The notes beneath the pieces were generated by a model. The model saw only the letters and a program-made list of their open reading frames with translations, was not told the origin of the DNA and searched no databases. Positions 63,774-64,000 of a stretch of DNA of 64,000 nucleotides are shown here, in pieces (the first letter of the stretch is position 1; each line of letters begins with the position of its first letter). Both the position numbers and the translations under genes were made by a program. Origin of the DNA: Nipponacmea schrenckii (taxonomy: Eukaryota; Mollusca; Gastropoda; Lottiidae); contig CM060203.1 of assembly GCA_030562195.1 (NCBI GenBank), positions 9,686,208-9,750,207 on the forward strand, in the 5' to 3' direction.

Positions 63774-64000
63774 GTAAGGATTTCATAGTGTTACAGGTAC
63801 CTGTTCAGTAAGATCTCTAACTAAAGCAGAAAGAAAGCCTCTATCTGCACCATTTTTTTGTGCAATTGGAGTCCTCAATTTCTCTTAGTCTTCTTAATCA
63901 GTTATATAAATCACATGTCCATAATCAACACAGATATCATCTTCATCAGTTTGTTAAATTTAGTTTTCAGTTTCAAAAAAACAATTTGCTTATCCAAAAT
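63774..64000. other. Intron at the window edge
   Basis: Start of the next myosin III intron after donor GTAAGG at 63774. No further exon is visible before the window ends. Confidence 0.6.

Overview
This 64 kb window is AT-rich animal nuclear DNA. The genes are split by GT-AG introns, much of the sequence is non-coding, and tandem repeats and transposon relics are common. Protein content (VWD/EGF membrane protein, class III myosin kinase, Spaetzle-like ligand, PAN plus C-type-lectin protein) and the style of several dispersed repeats suggest a lophotrochozoan, most likely a mollusc such as a gastropod. That placement is inference; no ribosomal or mitochondrial marker is present to fix it.

Layout, left to right. 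(1) 1242-6856, plus: a complete nine-exon SLC24-type K+-dependent Na+/Ca2+ exchanger. One intron has a GC donor, and intron 1 carries a long inverted repeat next to an ACGTC-rich minisatellite. (2) 9057-10824, plus: a TATA box, an untranslated exon and four coding exons of a small secreted Cys-rich protein whose C-terminus resembles Spaetzle/Trunk cystine-knot ligands. (3) 11813-13321, minus: an intronless CYP1-like cytochrome P450. (4) 18486-19850, plus: a secreted PAN-like plus C-type-lectin-like protein. (5) 20381-21289, minus: a type II membrane FkbM-family methyltransferase-like protein. (6) 24402-34137, plus: a 19-exon von Willebrand D/EGF single-pass membrane protein. (7) 34640-36160: a dead LINE reverse transcriptase followed by a mollusc-style repeat. 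(8) 36421-37984, minus: a four-exon NDUFA4/B12D-like mitochondrial small protein. (9) 38-45.8 kb: a gene desert with a SINE-like relic and a 34-36 bp satellite that has higher-order structure. (10) 45872-56126, minus: the complete 23-exon spliceosomal RNA helicase DHX8/PRP22. (11) 58.0-58.7 kb: a 42 bp minisatellite split by a palindrome. (12) 61083 to the window end, plus: the kinase-domain exons of a class III myosin, cut by the window edge.

The genes are unrelated neighbours, not an operon or pathway. Exon boundaries were set by hand from splice consensus, reading-frame phase and family resemblance. For every multi-exon gene the phases close with no internal stop: 533 aa exchanger, 208 aa ligand, 240 aa lectin-like, 1033 aa VWD protein, 100 aa NDUFA4-like, 1224 aa helicase. 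No tRNA, rRNA or CRISPR array was recognised. I see no multi-gene novel system. The most interesting leads are the Spaetzle-like ligand, the membrane-anchored VWD protein, the ACGTC minisatellite shared in opposite orientation by two gene introns, the foldback element, and the CTCGAG satellite.
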